Source: Alphaproteobacteria bacterium (GTDB taxonomy: Bacteria > Pseudomonadota > Alphaproteobacteria > CACIAM-22H2). Taken from it: a stretch of 64,000 nucleotides of DNA. The stretch lies in NCBI GenBank assembly GCA_016124335.1, contig WGNX01000009.1, positions 1-64,000 on the forward strand, read 5' to 3'. The notes below the pieces were generated by a model. It saw nothing but the letters and a program-made list of their open reading frames with translations. It did not search any database and had not been told where the DNA came from. How positions within the stretch are numbered: the first letter of the stretch is position 1; every line of letters begins with the position of its first letter. Both the position numbers and the translations under genes were made by a program. This document shows positions 1 through 8,398 of the stretch, piece by piece.

Positions 1-44
1 CGCACCACGCGTTCCCGAAGATCAAGCGAATAGGCTCGGCTCAT
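1..44 (-). mobile_element. IS630-family transposase, N-terminal fragment at window edge
   Basis: Reading leftward from the ATG at 44-42, the frame encodes MSRAYSLDLRERVV and leaves the window open. This is the typical first stretch of IS630-family transposases (helix-turn-helix end of the protein), which cut and paste elements into TA dinucleotides. Only 14 codons are visible, so intactness cannot be judged. The 90 bases between this start and the stop of the next gene (135) should hold the element's terminal inverted repeat. A short palindrome, CGATT-cac-AATCG, lies there at about 112-124, but the exact element end is not resolved. The identification rests on N-terminal similarity only. Confidence 0.6.
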
Positions 45-134
45 CCATGCTGGCCTCCGATCCAGTCCTTCGCTTGAATCAGAGTTCGCACCGCTTGGGA
101 ATCCCCTTTCGATTCACAATCGGAAAATCTCGCT

Positions 135-689
135 CTAGGCGTTCGTGCCGGCCGTTTCGGTCGCCGGCACGACGGCGAACATCGGGTCGCGGAAGACCTC
201 GTACATGTCGGCTTCGTTTTCCTCGTCGACACAGGCGAGGATGAGGTTGACGGTCCCGCCCGGCAGGCCGAATGGCAGCATCAGCCGTTGATAGCTGCAG
301 CGGCGAGCGGGGATCGCGATATCGATCTTCTGCAGCACAGGTGCGCCTGCGGCGAGAAAATCCGTCAAATCCCGCTCGACGAATGCCCGGAAGCTTGGCG
401 GCTGGATCACCGACGTTTCGTGCCGATGGTACCCGAGCAGATGATGGTTCCTCGACCCGAAGACGCGATAATAGAAGCGTCCCCCTTCGCGGACCTCGAT
501 CAGATGCAGCCGCCCGATGGCGAACGTGTAGTCGTCGAAGCAGGCCTGCTCGGGTCGCGGCATCGAACTGCCGCCGCATTGCGCGCGCCAGACGGCCAAG
601 GCCCGGGCAAGCAGCGGCCGGGCATTTTCCAGTTCGGCCGGCCGCGAGATGAACTGGCATTCGGCCTTATGGCGACTGATTTCGTTCAT
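135..689 (-). CDS. PAS_5-type (PAS-like) domain protein
   Basis: This is a 184-residue protein without signal peptide or membrane segments. It matches the stand-alone PAS-like proteins common in Rhodospirillales: an N-terminal helical part, an RxHLIEV.EGGRFYYRVFG core (about residues 60-75), an IQPPSF segment, and a C-terminal CxYQRLMLPFG strand pair. Such proteins are single sensory or ligand-binding modules with no output domain, and their biochemical role is unknown. It lies just inside the IS630 fragment and is followed upstream by a degenerate copy of its own C-terminal half (803-1003), which shows that the family has duplicated here. Family assignment is fairly secure, function is not. 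Confidence 0.75.
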   Translation of the reverse strand: MNEISRHKAECQFISRPAELENARPLLARALAVWRAQCGGSSMPRPEQACFDDYTFAIGRLHLIEVREGGRFYYRVFGSRNHHLLGYHRHETSVIQPPSFRAFVERDLTDFLAAGAPVLQKIDIAIPARRCSYQRLMLPFGLPGGTVNLILACVDEENEADMYEVFRDPMFAVVPATETAGTNA

Positions 690-802
690 TTCCGGCAGCC
701 CGATCGAATCCGAGTGCAGCGGGGAAATTCAACAACGCCGGAGTGTGCATACCGATTCGCGCGGCCCGCATCAAATTCAAAAATTGTGTGCATCAAGAGG
801 AC

Positions 803-1003
803 TTATGGCGCCGCGGCGCATACCGGACCGGCGAAAACTCCGGCCGTCTCGACGACGTTCTCCGCGTCGGTTGCGGCTCGCACAAGGCGCGCCGGGCACT
901 TCAGCGACCCGGACGGCAGAAGCAGGCACTGATGGCGGCAGCGACAGCGCGGGATCGCGACGCCGATTTCACGAAGAAGCGGCCGGCCCGGCGCGACGAC
1001 ATT
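803..1003 (-). pseudogene. Decayed C-terminal half of a second PAS_5-type gene
   Basis: Translated on the minus strand, this stretch aligns without gaps to about 65 C-terminal residues of the protein at 135-689. Shared positions include A.G.P.L..I..AIP..RC..Q.L.LP.G, then D.EN and a terminal VF..P..A..P. The DNA also aligns: 914-980 resembles 276-341. The remnant ends at a TAA (803-805) where the intact protein would also be near its end. Its 5' half is absent: similarity starts at 1003, directly beyond the cca stop codon (1005-1007). No start codon or ribosome site for the fragment exists outside cca, so I read it as a truncated duplicate left by a deletion that joined it to the cca 3' end. 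Confidence 0.7.
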
Positions 1004-1004
1004 G

Positions 1005-2228
1005 TCAAGGCCGCGTACGCATCCGCGCCAGCAGGGCCGCACGCGATTCGACCGCGCCGAAATCCACCCACGCGTCCTCGTACCGCCTGAGCCATGCGCC
1101 CATCGCGGGGCCGGGCTCGATGCCGGCCGCGCGCGCGTCCGCGCCGTTCAACGGGAAGCGCGGCCGCACCCAGCCGCGCGCGTGCCCGAGCAGCGCGAGC
1201 CACGCCTTGTCGCCCGCAAGCCCGTCGACGTCGCGCGCCCACGCCAGCAGCACGTGATCGGCCGGATCGCCCGCAAGGCGGTAGAACGCGGCCCGCCGCA
1301 CCGGGCTTTCGGCGTGCGGATCGAGCCGCACGGCCGGCCGTACAAGTGCCGCGAGCCGGTCGGCATCGGCATTGGAAAGCTTCAGGCGTTGCGCGACGGT
1401 GGCTGCGGCATCGCCGGGCACAAGTGCCGCAAGCGCGCGCAGGCCCGAGGGCGAGGTTCCGCTTGCCGCGACATGCGCTTCCAGCCGCGCGAGGGTCTGC
1501 GTGCCGGCCGCTTCGGGCAGCCAGTGGGCGAGCGCGCCGGCCGCCCGCATCGCCGCGATCATTTCGGCCGCGCGCGGCCCTTCCAGCAGGCGCAGCAATT
1601 CGCCCGCCACGCGTTCGGCCGAAAGGCCGGGAAGCGCGCCTGCGGCCGCCGTGCAGGCGGCAAGCCCGGGTGCGTCGAATTCGGCCCCGCCGAAGCGCGC
1701 GTGGAAGCGGAAGAAGCGCAACAGGCGCAGCACGTCCTCGGCAAGGCGCGTGGCCGGGTCGCCCACGAAGCGCAGCCGCCTTGCCGCAAGATCGGCGCGC
1801 CCGTCGAAATAATCGTGCAGCGTGCCATCGGCCGACATCGACATCGCGTTGATCGTGAAATCGCGCCGCTCGGCATCGGCGCGCCAATCCTCGGTGAAGG
1901 CGACGACCGCATGACGGCCGTCGGTCTCCACGTCGCGGCGCAGCGTGGTGATCTCGAATTTCCGCCCGCGCGCGATGGCCGTGACCGTGCCGTGCGCGAT
2001 GCCCGTGGGCACCGCCTTCAGGCCTGCAGCCTCGAGCATCCCGATCACCTTTTCAGGGACCAGCGGCGTGGCAAGGTCCAGATCGGCCGGCGGCTGGCCC
2101 AGCAGCGCGTCGCGCACGCACCCGCCCACGAAGCGCGCCTGCCCGCCGAGGGCAGCCAGCACGTCGCGCGCGGGCTCGGCGTCGAGCCAGGGCGGCGGCG
2201 GGGCGATTTTTTCGGGTGCCGAATCCAT
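1005..2228 (-). CDS. cca: CCA tRNA nucleotidyltransferase
   Basis: The enzyme adds or repairs the 3'-CCA end of tRNAs from CTP and ATP without a nucleic-acid template. At 407 residues it has the alphaproteobacterial class II layout. The nucleotidyltransferase head carries GGCVRD (residues 35-40) and the DLD metal-binding pair (49-51). RRDFTINAM follows, then EDVLRLLRFFRFHARF in the RNA-binding part, then a helical tail. I chose the ATG at 2228; an ATG at 2252 adds eight residues, and neither has a clear ribosome site. The gene follows the ABC ATPase gene (2262) by only 33 bases, so it may be co-transcribed with the transporter operon. Its 3' end abuts the PAS_5 remnant. Identification is firm. 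Confidence 0.95.
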   Translation of the reverse strand: MDSAPEKIAPPPPWLDAEPARDVLAALGGQARFVGGCVRDALLGQPPADLDLATPLVPEKVIGMLEAAGLKAVPTGIAHGTVTAIARGRKFEITTLRRDVETDGRHAVVAFTEDWRADAERRDFTINAMSMSADGTLHDYFDGRADLAARRLRFVGDPATRLAEDVLRLLRFFRFHARFGGAEFDAPGLAACTAAAGALPGLSAERVAGELLRLLEGPRAAEMIAAMRAAGALAHWLPEAAGTQTLARLEAHVAASGTSPSGLRALAALVPGDAAATVAQRLKLSNADADRLAALVRPAVRLDPHAESPVRRAAFYRLAGDPADHVLLAWARDVDGLAGDKAWLALLGHARGWVRPRFPLNGADARAAGIEPGPAMGAWLRRYEDAWVDFGAVESRAALLARMRTRP

Positions 2229-2261
2229 GCGGGGTATGGCCAAGCCTACCATGCCCGCCGG

Positions 2262-3029
2262 TCAATCCAGCGTCTTGAAGCTTTCGGCAAGCTTGCGGTC
2301 GTAGCCGCGCGAGGCGGCCATCAGGCGGCGCGTGTAGGGATCCTTCGCCTCGCCGCGGCGCAGCGCGTCGCGGTCCATCTCCTCGACGATCCTGCCGCGG
2401 TTCATCACCGCCAGGCGCCGGCACATGTGCGCGACGACGGCCAGATTGTGGCTCACCATCACGAAGGTCAGGTTGTGCGCCTTGCGCAGCGCGTCGAGCA
2501 GGTTCAGCACCTCGGCCTGGATCGACACGTCGAGCGCGGAGGTCGGCTCGTCGAGCAGCAGCATCTCGGGCTCGACGATGAGCGCGCGCGCGATCGCCAC
2601 GCGCTGGCGCTGGCCGCCGGAAAGCTGGTGGGGATAGCGGAAGCGGAAGCCGCTTCCCAGCCCCACTTCTTCCAGCGCCTTCTCGATGCGCTGCTCGTGC
2701 CGGTCCATCTTGTGGATGGCGAGCGGCTCGGCGAGCGCGCTGTCGATCGTCTGGCGCGGATGCAGCGAGCCGTACGGGTCCTGGAAGACCATCTGCACGC
2801 GGCTGTAGAAAGCGCGATCTCGCGTGCGGCCCAGCGCCTTGCCGTCGAACGCGATGCTGCCCGACCAGTCCTCGATCAGGCCCGCCAGCACGCGCAGCAC
2901 GGTCGACTTGCCCGAACCCGATTCGCCGACAAGCCCGAAGCTTTCGCCGCGTTCGACGGTAAAGGCCGCCTCGTCCACCGCGCGCATCTCGCCGAAGGCG
3001 ACCGTCAGGTTCTTCGCGGAAAGGATCAC
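2262..3029 (-). CDS. Peptide/nickel ABC importer ATPase, OppF/DppF-like
   Basis: This is a 255-residue cytoplasmic ABC ATPase that powers uptake through the permease pair encoded upstream. Visible motifs are Walker A GESGSGKS, signature LSGGQRQR, Walker B LLLDEPTSALD and the H-loop VSHN. The short C-terminal extension with a DPYTRRLM-like segment is typical of the second ATPase (F subunit) of oligopeptide systems. I chose the GTG at 3029 because it overlaps the stop of the preceding ATPase gene as GTGA and the protein then starts directly at the ILSAKNLTVAF strand. It is the last subunit of a five-gene transport operon. Confidence 0.92.
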   Translation of the reverse strand: MILSAKNLTVAFGEMRAVDEAAFTVERGESFGLVGESGSGKSTVLRVLAGLIEDWSGSIAFDGKALGRTRDRAFYSRVQMVFQDPYGSLHPRQTIDSALAEPLAIHKMDRHEQRIEKALEEVGLGSGFRFRYPHQLSGGQRQRVAIARALIVEPEMLLLDEPTSALDVSIQAEVLNLLDALRKAHNLTFVMVSHNLAVVAHMCRRLAVMNRGRIVEEMDRDALRRGEAKDPYTRRLMAASRGYDRKLAESFKTLD

Positions 3030-3868
3030 GCGCCCTCCAGCCACGAAGGATCGCGCTCGAGCACGTTGAGTTTCGCCTGCGCGCGCTCGAGGCGCGGCAC
3101 GCAATCGAGCAGGCCGCGCGTATAGGGATGGCGCGCGGCCGAAAGCTCGCTCGCCTTCAGCGTTTCGACCACGCGCCCGCCATACATCACCAGCACGCGG
3201 TCGCAGAACGCGGCGACAAGGTCGAGATCGTGGCTCACGAAGATGAGCCCCATGCCGCGCCGCGCGACGAGATCGTCGAGGATGGCCAGCACCTGCATCT
3301 GCACCGTCACGTCGAGCGCGGAGGTCGGCTCATCGGCGATCAGGAGGTCGGGCTCGGCCACCAGCATCATCGCGATCATCGCGCGCTGGCCCATGCCGCC
3401 CGACACCTCGTGCGGGTAGAGGTCGAAGACGCGCGAAGGATCGCGGATCTGCACGGCCTCCAGTGCGGCCAGCGCCTTGTCGCGCGCCTCGGCGCGGCCG
3501 GCCTTGAAATGCGTGCCGTAGGCCTCGGCGATCTGGCGGCCCACCGTCATCACCGGGTTGAGCGAGAATTTCGGGTCCTGCATGACCATCGCCATGCGCC
3601 GGCCGCGCAGATGGCGCCAGCCTTCGGCATCGAGCCCGCGCAGGTCCTGCCCGTCGAATTCCAGGCGCTTGGCCTCGACCCGGCCGTTGGGCGGCGTCAG
3701 GCCCAGCAACGCGCGGCCGGTGACCGACTTGCCCGAGCCGGACTCGCCCACGATGCCGATCTTCTCCTTGCCCATGACGAGCGACACGCCGCGCACCGCA
3801 TCGACCACGCGGGTCTGCGTGCGGAAACTCACATGCAGGTCTTCGATGACGACGAGCGGCTTTTCCAC
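3026..3868 (-). CDS. Peptide/nickel ABC importer ATPase, OppD/DppD-like
   Basis: This 280-residue ABC ATPase is the partner of the following F-type subunit. It has Walker A GESGSGKS, signature VSGGMGQR, Walker B LLIADEPTSALD and the H-loop VSHDLDLV. The C-terminal HPYTRGLLDCVP segment is characteristic of OppD/DppD proteins. The start is a GTG at 3868, eleven bases after the permease stop; it yields MEKPLVVIEDLHVSF, a normal N-terminus. The end overlaps the next gene by four bases. The heterodimer would sit on the cytoplasmic face of the two permeases. Confidence 0.92.
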   Translation of the reverse strand: MEKPLVVIEDLHVSFRTQTRVVDAVRGVSLVMGKEKIGIVGESGSGKSVTGRALLGLTPPNGRVEAKRLEFDGQDLRGLDAEGWRHLRGRRMAMVMQDPKFSLNPVMTVGRQIAEAYGTHFKAGRAEARDKALAALEAVQIRDPSRVFDLYPHEVSGGMGQRAMIAMMLVAEPDLLIADEPTSALDVTVQMQVLAILDDLVARRGMGLIFVSHDLDLVAAFCDRVLVMYGGRVVETLKASELSAARHPYTRGLLDCVPRLERAQAKLNVLERDPSWLEGA

Positions 3869-3879
3869 GGCGATCCGCC

Positions 3880-4779
3880 CTATTCGCGCTTCGGGTCGAG
3901 CACGTCGCGCAGCCCGTCGCCCAGCAGGTTGAAGCCCAGCGACACGACGAAGATGGCGATGCCCGGCATTGCCGCGACCCACCACTGGTCGAGCACGAAG
4001 CGCCGGCCCGAGGAGATCATCGCCCCCCATTCGGGGCTGGGCGGCTGCGCGCCGAGACCCAGGAAACCGAGGCCCGCGGCGGTGAGGATGATGCCGGCCA
4101 TGTCGAGCGTCATGCGCACGATGGTCGACGAGATGCACATCGGCACGATGTGGCGCAGCACGATGCGCATGCCCGAAGCGCCCTGCGCCTGCACGGCGGC
4201 GATGTAATCGGCCTTGCGCACGACGAGCGTTTCGGCGCGCGCCAGCCGCGCATAGGGCGGCCAGGTCGTGAGCGCGATCGCCAGCACCGCGTTCTCGATG
4301 CCGGGCTTCAGCGCCGCCACGAAGGCGAGCGCCAGGATCAGGCGCGGGAAGGCGAGGAACACGTCGGTCACGCGCATCAGGATCGCGTCGACCCAGCCGC
4401 CGAAATAGCCGGCAAGCGTCCCAACGGCGAGCCCGATGGGGGCCACCGTCACGATCACCAGCAGCACGATCATCAGCGTGATGCGCGAGCCGAACACGAC
4501 GCGGCTGAAGATGTCGCGGCCCAGCTCGTCCGAGCCGAACCAGTGGCGGTGCGAAGGCGGCTGAAGGCGGAAATCGAGATCCTGCACCGTCGGCCCGAAC
4601 GGCGCGATCAGCGGCGCGAAGATCGCCACCAGCACCAGCGACACGACGATGGCAAGCCCCACCATCGCCAGCGGATTGCGGCGGAAGGCCAGCCACGAGC
4701 GGTAGAAGGCGCCTGCGCGCGCCTGCGCGCGGCTGGCCGGCGCCTCGTCGAGCAGCCATTGCGACCACGATGCGTTCAT
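3880..4779 (-). CDS. Peptide/nickel ABC importer permease, DppC-like
   Basis: A 299-residue inner-membrane permease. It has an N-terminal cytoplasmic stretch with RRNPLAMVGL, which is the typical DppC/OppC N-terminal domain, then about six membrane segments. The cytoplasmic EAA-type coupling loop includes AQGASGMRIVLRHIVP. A QPPSPEWGAMI motif near residue 245 is also typical. The start ATG at 4779 overlaps the DppB stop as ATGA. Together with DppB it forms the translocation pore. Confidence 0.93.
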   Translation of the reverse strand: MNASWSQWLLDEAPASRAQARAGAFYRSWLAFRRNPLAMVGLAIVVSLVLVAIFAPLIAPFGPTVQDLDFRLQPPSHRHWFGSDELGRDIFSRVVFGSRITLMIVLLVIVTVAPIGLAVGTLAGYFGGWVDAILMRVTDVFLAFPRLILALAFVAALKPGIENAVLAIALTTWPPYARLARAETLVVRKADYIAAVQAQGASGMRIVLRHIVPMCISSTIVRMTLDMAGIILTAAGLGFLGLGAQPPSPEWGAMISSGRRFVLDQWWVAAMPGIAIFVVSLGFNLLGDGLRDVLDPKRE

Positions 4780-5846
4780 CGCCGGGCCCGCGGGTCGACG
4801 AAGCGGTAGAGAAGGTCGGAAAACAGGTTGATCCCCACGAAGCAGGTTCCCACGACGATGGTGCCGCCCAGGACCGCGTTCATGTCGGCGGCGAGCAGCG
4901 ACTGGGTGATGTACATTCCGATGCCCGGCCACGCGAACACCGTCTCGGTCAGCACCGAACCTTCGAGCAGGTTCACGTAGGAAAGCGCGATCACCGTGAC
5001 GAGAGGTACGAGCGCATTGCCCAGCGCGTGGCGCCAGATGACGCGCCATTCCGCCACGCCCTTGACGCGCGCGGCGATGACGTATTCCTGGCGCAGCTGT
5101 TCAAGCATGAAGCTGCGCGTCATGCGGCTGATATATGCAAGGCTGAAATAGCCCAGGATCGAGGCCGGCAGCAGCAGGTGGCTCAGCGCGTCGCCGAACA
5201 CTTCCCATTCGCCGGCCATCGCGGCATCGATCAGGATCACGCCGGTGACCGGATCGACGATGTCCTCGAAGCCGGTCGAAAGCCGGCCCGGCCCCGAAAC
5301 GATGCCGAGCTTGGCGTAGAAGACGAGCAGCCCCATCAGGCCCAGCCAGAAGACGGGCACCGAATAGCCCACGAGGCCCGCCACGCGCACGATCTGGTCG
5401 AACCAGCGCCCGCGATGGACGGCCGCGAACACGCCCGCCGGAATGCCGACGACCACGCCGATCAGCGTGCCGAGCGTGGCGAGTTCGACGGTGGCGGGAA
5501 AGACGCGGATGATGTCGTCGATGACGCGGTTGGACGTCAGCACCGAGTTGCCGAAATTCCCGGTCACCGCATGGGTCAGGTAGATCCAGAACTGCTGCCA
5601 GAGCGGCTTGTCGAGGCCAAGCTCGAGGCGCACGCGCTCGTACACTTCCGCCGGTGCCCGGTCGCCCACGGCCGCAAGGACCGGGTCGATCGGCACCACG
5701 CGGCCGATGAAGAATGTCACGAGGAGAAGGCCCAGCAGGGTCGCCGCGACCATCGCGATGGTCGTGGCGATCCCGCCGAGCGAGGCGGCCTGCGCTGGAC
5801 CCGAAAGGGTCCAGCGCTTCTTGGCCGCGACGGCCGGCGTAGTCAA
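4776..5846 (-). CDS. Peptide/nickel ABC importer permease, DppB-like
   Basis: A 356-residue inner-membrane permease, slightly longer than most DppB proteins because of about 25 extra N-terminal residues. Features are a first membrane helix near residues 25-50, the LGLDKPLWQQFWIYL segment, NFGNSVLTS, and an EAA-like loop, ARVKGVAEWRVIWRHALGN, between later helices. It lies six bases downstream of the binding-protein gene, which is closer than usual, and overlaps dppC by four bases. Substrate cannot be read from the permease. Confidence 0.92.
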   Translation of the reverse strand: MTTPAVAAKKRWTLSGPAQAASLGGIATTIAMVAATLLGLLLVTFFIGRVVPIDPVLAAVGDRAPAEVYERVRLELGLDKPLWQQFWIYLTHAVTGNFGNSVLTSNRVIDDIIRVFPATVELATLGTLIGVVVGIPAGVFAAVHRGRWFDQIVRVAGLVGYSVPVFWLGLMGLLVFYAKLGIVSGPGRLSTGFEDIVDPVTGVILIDAAMAGEWEVFGDALSHLLLPASILGYFSLAYISRMTRSFMLEQLRQEYVIAARVKGVAEWRVIWRHALGNALVPLVTVIALSYVNLLEGSVLTETVFAWPGIGMYITQSLLAADMNAVLGGTIVVGTCFVGINLFSDLLYRFVDPRARR

Positions 5847-5852
5847 ACGTTC

Positions 5853-7448
5853 TTACTTCTTCGAGATTTCGGAATAGTAGTTGTTGTCGAAGGACGGCCC
5901 GATCACGAACCCGCCGACCTTGGCGCGGGAAACCGCGACCTCGATCTGCTGGAACATGATGACGAAGGGCGAGACCTTCTGGTGTTCGCGCTGGACGGCC
6001 TCGTAGATCGCCTTGCGCTTGGCCGCGTCCTTCTCGAGCACGGCCGCCTTGGTCGTGGCGCTCATCTGCGGGATGTCCCACGAATTGCGCCAGGCGAGCG
6101 TCTTCGAGCGTGCGTTGTCGGTGTTGTCTTCGTTGATCGCGAACGTCTCGGCGTTGGTGTGCGGGTCCTGATAGTCCGGGCCCCACTGGCCGATATAGAT
6201 GTCATGGTTGCGCGCGCGATACTTGGTCAGCGTCTGGCGGCCGTCGCCGGGGATCAGTTCCAGCTTGATGCCCGCCTGCGCCCACTGCGCCTGGATCGCC
6301 TGGGCGATGTCCTGGATGGGCGAGATGTTGCGCACGTCCATCGTGACCGAGAAGCCGTTGGCGAGGCCCGCCTTGGCAAGCAGTTCCTTGCCCTTGGCGA
6401 GGTCGAACTTGTACGGCCGGTCGCTGATGGCACCCAGGAAGCCGTTGGGCAGGAACGACTCATGGACCTTGAACTTGCCGGCGACGAGGTTGCGCTCGAT
6501 CGCGTCATAGTCCGTCAGCCACTTCAGCGCTTCGCGCACTTCCGGCTTCGACAGGTTGGCGTTCTTCTGGTTGAGACCCAGATAGAGGATCGCACCCTTG
6601 TCGCCCGACTGGACCGTGAAGTCCTTGTTCTTGCCCAGCGCCGCGATGTCGTCCTTCGACAGGTCGCGCGCGTAGTCGACGTCCCCCTTCTCGAGCAGCA
6701 GGCGCTGGGCCGCCGTCTCGGGAATGTGGCGCACGATCACGCGCTTGTTCTTCGGGGCACCCCGGAACCAGTTGGGGTTCGCTTCGAGCGCATACTGGTC
6801 GTTCGCGCGCCAGACGCGCAGCTTGTAGGCGCCGGAGCCGGCCGAATTCTGCTTCAGCCACGCGTTGCCGAAGTCGCCGTCCTTGACGTGCTCCTTGACG
6901 AGCTTGCTGTCGACGATCGCGGCGACGGGTGCGGTGAGGCAGTAATAGAAGAAGGTCGGCGCGTAGGCCTTGTCGGTCACCATGACGAGCGTGTCGGGTG
7001 CGGTCGCCTTGACCTTCTGCGTCACGTTGTCCTTGGTGAAGCCGAACTGCGTGAGGATGAAGCCGGGCGACTTGTTGAGGATGACCGCGCGCTGGATCGA
7101 ATAGGCGGCGTCTTCGGCCGTCACCGGGTTGCCCGACTGGAACTTCACGCCCGGGCGGATCTTGAAGGTGTAGGTCATGCCGTCGGCCGCGACCGACCAG
7201 CTCGTGGCCAGCTCGCCGTTCAGCTTCGTGACGTCCTTCAGGTCGTAGCCGATCATCCGGTCGTAGAGGTTCGCGACGACCTCCGAGCCCGAGAACTCGA
7301 AGGATTCGGCCGGATCGAGCGAGATGATGTCGTCGATCTGCTTGGCCATCACGATCGTGTCGCGCGGCGTTTCGGCCGAGGCGGCACCGCCAAGGCCCAT
7401 CGCCAGCGCAACGGCGGCGACGGCGGCGAAGCTGGATTTCATGCGCAT
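5853..7448 (-). CDS. ABC importer substrate-binding protein, family 5 (DppA-like)
   Basis: A 531-residue periplasmic binding protein with a Sec signal peptide (about residues 1-25, ending ASA-ET). The mature part has the family 5 signature region, with SLDPAESFEFSG near the N-terminus, TSWSVAADGMTYTFKIRPGVKF, and WFRGAPKN near the middle. Family members bind peptides, nickel chelates, opines or sugars, so the ligand is not predictable. A ribosome site GGAAGGATCC precedes the ATG. It is the first gene of the operon, so the promoter should lie in 7449-7554. Confidence 0.92.
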   Translation of the reverse strand: MRMKSSFAAVAAVALAMGLGGAASAETPRDTIVMAKQIDDIISLDPAESFEFSGSEVVANLYDRMIGYDLKDVTKLNGELATSWSVAADGMTYTFKIRPGVKFQSGNPVTAEDAAYSIQRAVILNKSPGFILTQFGFTKDNVTQKVKATAPDTLVMVTDKAYAPTFFYYCLTAPVAAIVDSKLVKEHVKDGDFGNAWLKQNSAGSGAYKLRVWRANDQYALEANPNWFRGAPKNKRVIVRHIPETAAQRLLLEKGDVDYARDLSKDDIAALGKNKDFTVQSGDKGAILYLGLNQKNANLSKPEVREALKWLTDYDAIERNLVAGKFKVHESFLPNGFLGAISDRPYKFDLAKGKELLAKAGLANGFSVTMDVRNISPIQDIAQAIQAQWAQAGIKLELIPGDGRQTLTKYRARNHDIYIGQWGPDYQDPHTNAETFAINEDNTDNARSKTLAWRNSWDIPQMSATTKAAVLEKDAAKRKAIYEAVQREHQKVSPFVIMFQQIEVAVSRAKVGGFVIGPSFDNNYYSEISKK

Positions 7449-7554
7449 GCGGAGTGGATCCTTCCGATGTCAGGCTGCGGAAGCGCGCATTTCACGCGCC
7501 ACCCCCCGACGAGTCAAGCCGAGATGGCCATTGAAGCCCGATAGTTAGCGAATC

Positions 7555-7959
7555 TCATGCCAGATCGACGGCGTGCGCCTTCAGATCGTCGAGACGGACC
7601 AGATCGAGCGTCGCCACATGTGTAGCGGCCAGCACGACCTTGGGCGCCTTGCCCGCTTCGAAGGCTTCCTGCCAACGCGCCGCGCACAGGCACCAGCGTT
7701 CGCCCGGTTTGACGCCCGGAAAGGCGTATTCCGGCATCGGCGTCGACAGGTCGTTGCCGCGCGACTTGGAAAATTCGAGGAATTCCGCCGTCGCGACGAC
7801 GCAGACCGTGTGCCGCCCGAAATCTTGCGGCCCGGTATTGCAGCACCCGTCACGGAAAAAGCCGGTCAGCGGCTTGCGGCTGCATTCGGCCAGCGGCAGC
7901 CCCAGCACGTTCTTCGCCCCGCGCGGCTGCCCGCCCCGCTCGTCCCGTTCGCCGTCCAT
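7555..7959 (-). CDS. DUF2237 family protein
   Basis: A small soluble protein of 134 residues. It is strongly recognisable as DUF2237 by NVLGLPL.EC, then TGFFRDGCC, GRHTVCVV, GNDLSTPMPEY.FPG, and WCLCA.RW with several conserved Cys, and the closing ATHVATLDLV. The clustered conserved cysteines and tryptophans suggest a metal or cofactor site, but no activity is established. I chose the ATG at 7959; an in-frame ATG at 7983 would add eight residues that are not typical of the family. It lies alone between the transporter operon and the palindromic repeats. Confidence 0.88.
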   Translation of the reverse strand: MDGERDERGGQPRGAKNVLGLPLAECSRKPLTGFFRDGCCNTGPQDFGRHTVCVVATAEFLEFSKSRGNDLSTPMPEYAFPGVKPGERWCLCAARWQEAFEAGKAPKVVLAATHVATLDLVRLDDLKAHAVDLA

Positions 7960-7978
7960 GTTTGCCTCACACTCTCCC

Positions 7979-8095
7979 GTCATGCCCGGCCCTGATATTC
8001 AGCCCGGGGGTGACGGAAAGAAAAAGAACGTCATGCGCGCAGGTGACGGACATGACGGACGGGGAGAGATTGTCATGCCCGGCGAAGCCGGGCAT
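7979..8095. repeat. Cluster of three REP-like palindromes
   Basis: Three palindromes built on GTCATG/CATGAC lie side by side. The first (7979-8014) is imperfect, with GTCATGCCCGG facing CCGGGGGTGAC. The second (8030-8056) has GTCATG facing CATGAC. The third (8075-8095) is a perfect ATGCCCGGC-gaa-GCCGGGCAT hairpin. The wording TCATGCCCGGC...GCCGGGCATCCACG is a widespread intergenic repeat type in Alphaproteobacteria. The third hairpin lies just past the DUF6111 stop codon, so it may also end or stabilise that transcript. Confidence 0.75.
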
Positions 8096-8107
8096 CCACG
8101 ACTTTTG

Positions 8108-8398
8108 CTATTTCCGCTCGACATGCCCCGGCACGATGGCGCCGTCTTCGCCCACGTAAGGCGCGACATAGGTGCCGCGCGGCGCGCTGGTTTCCTGCAT
8201 CAGCACCGTGCCCATCGTCGCCACGCCCGCAAGGATCAGGCCTGCCAGCGACAGCCACACCCACGGCGCCTCGGCCCAGGTGGGCGCTTCGCCGTGGCCG
8301 AGCTTTTCCGCGCGGCGCTTTTCCATCGCCATCCAGGCCGCATAGACGAACACCGGCAGGATCAGCGGCAGCAAGACCTCGAACAGCGCGCGGATCAT
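8108..8398 (-). CDS. DUF6111 family small membrane protein
   Basis: A 96-residue protein with two membrane segments (about residues 5-23 and 44-68). The basic loop between them contains MEKRRAEKLG. The opening MIRALFEVLLPLILP matches the alphaproteobacterial DUF6111 family, whose function is unknown. Its ATG overlaps the stop of the NUDIX gene by four bases, so it is the third gene of a DUF1285-NUDIX-DUF6111 operon, an arrangement known in this group. Confidence 0.8.
   Translation of the reverse strand: MIRALFEVLLPLILPVFVYAAWMAMEKRRAEKLGHGEAPTWAEAPWVWLSLAGLILAGVATMGTVLMQETSAPRGTYVAPYVGEDGAIVPGHVERK

Noticed and set aside
1002..3125. Plus-strand open frame of 707 codons
   Set aside because: It lies opposite cca and two ABC ATPase genes with clear motifs; its product is His/Arg/Gly-rich, typical of antisense frames in GC-rich DNA.
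4770..7544. Plus-strand open frame of 924 codons
   Set aside because: It is antisense to the DppB-like permease and family 5 binding-protein genes, with a low-complexity Arg/His/Asp-rich product and no domain.
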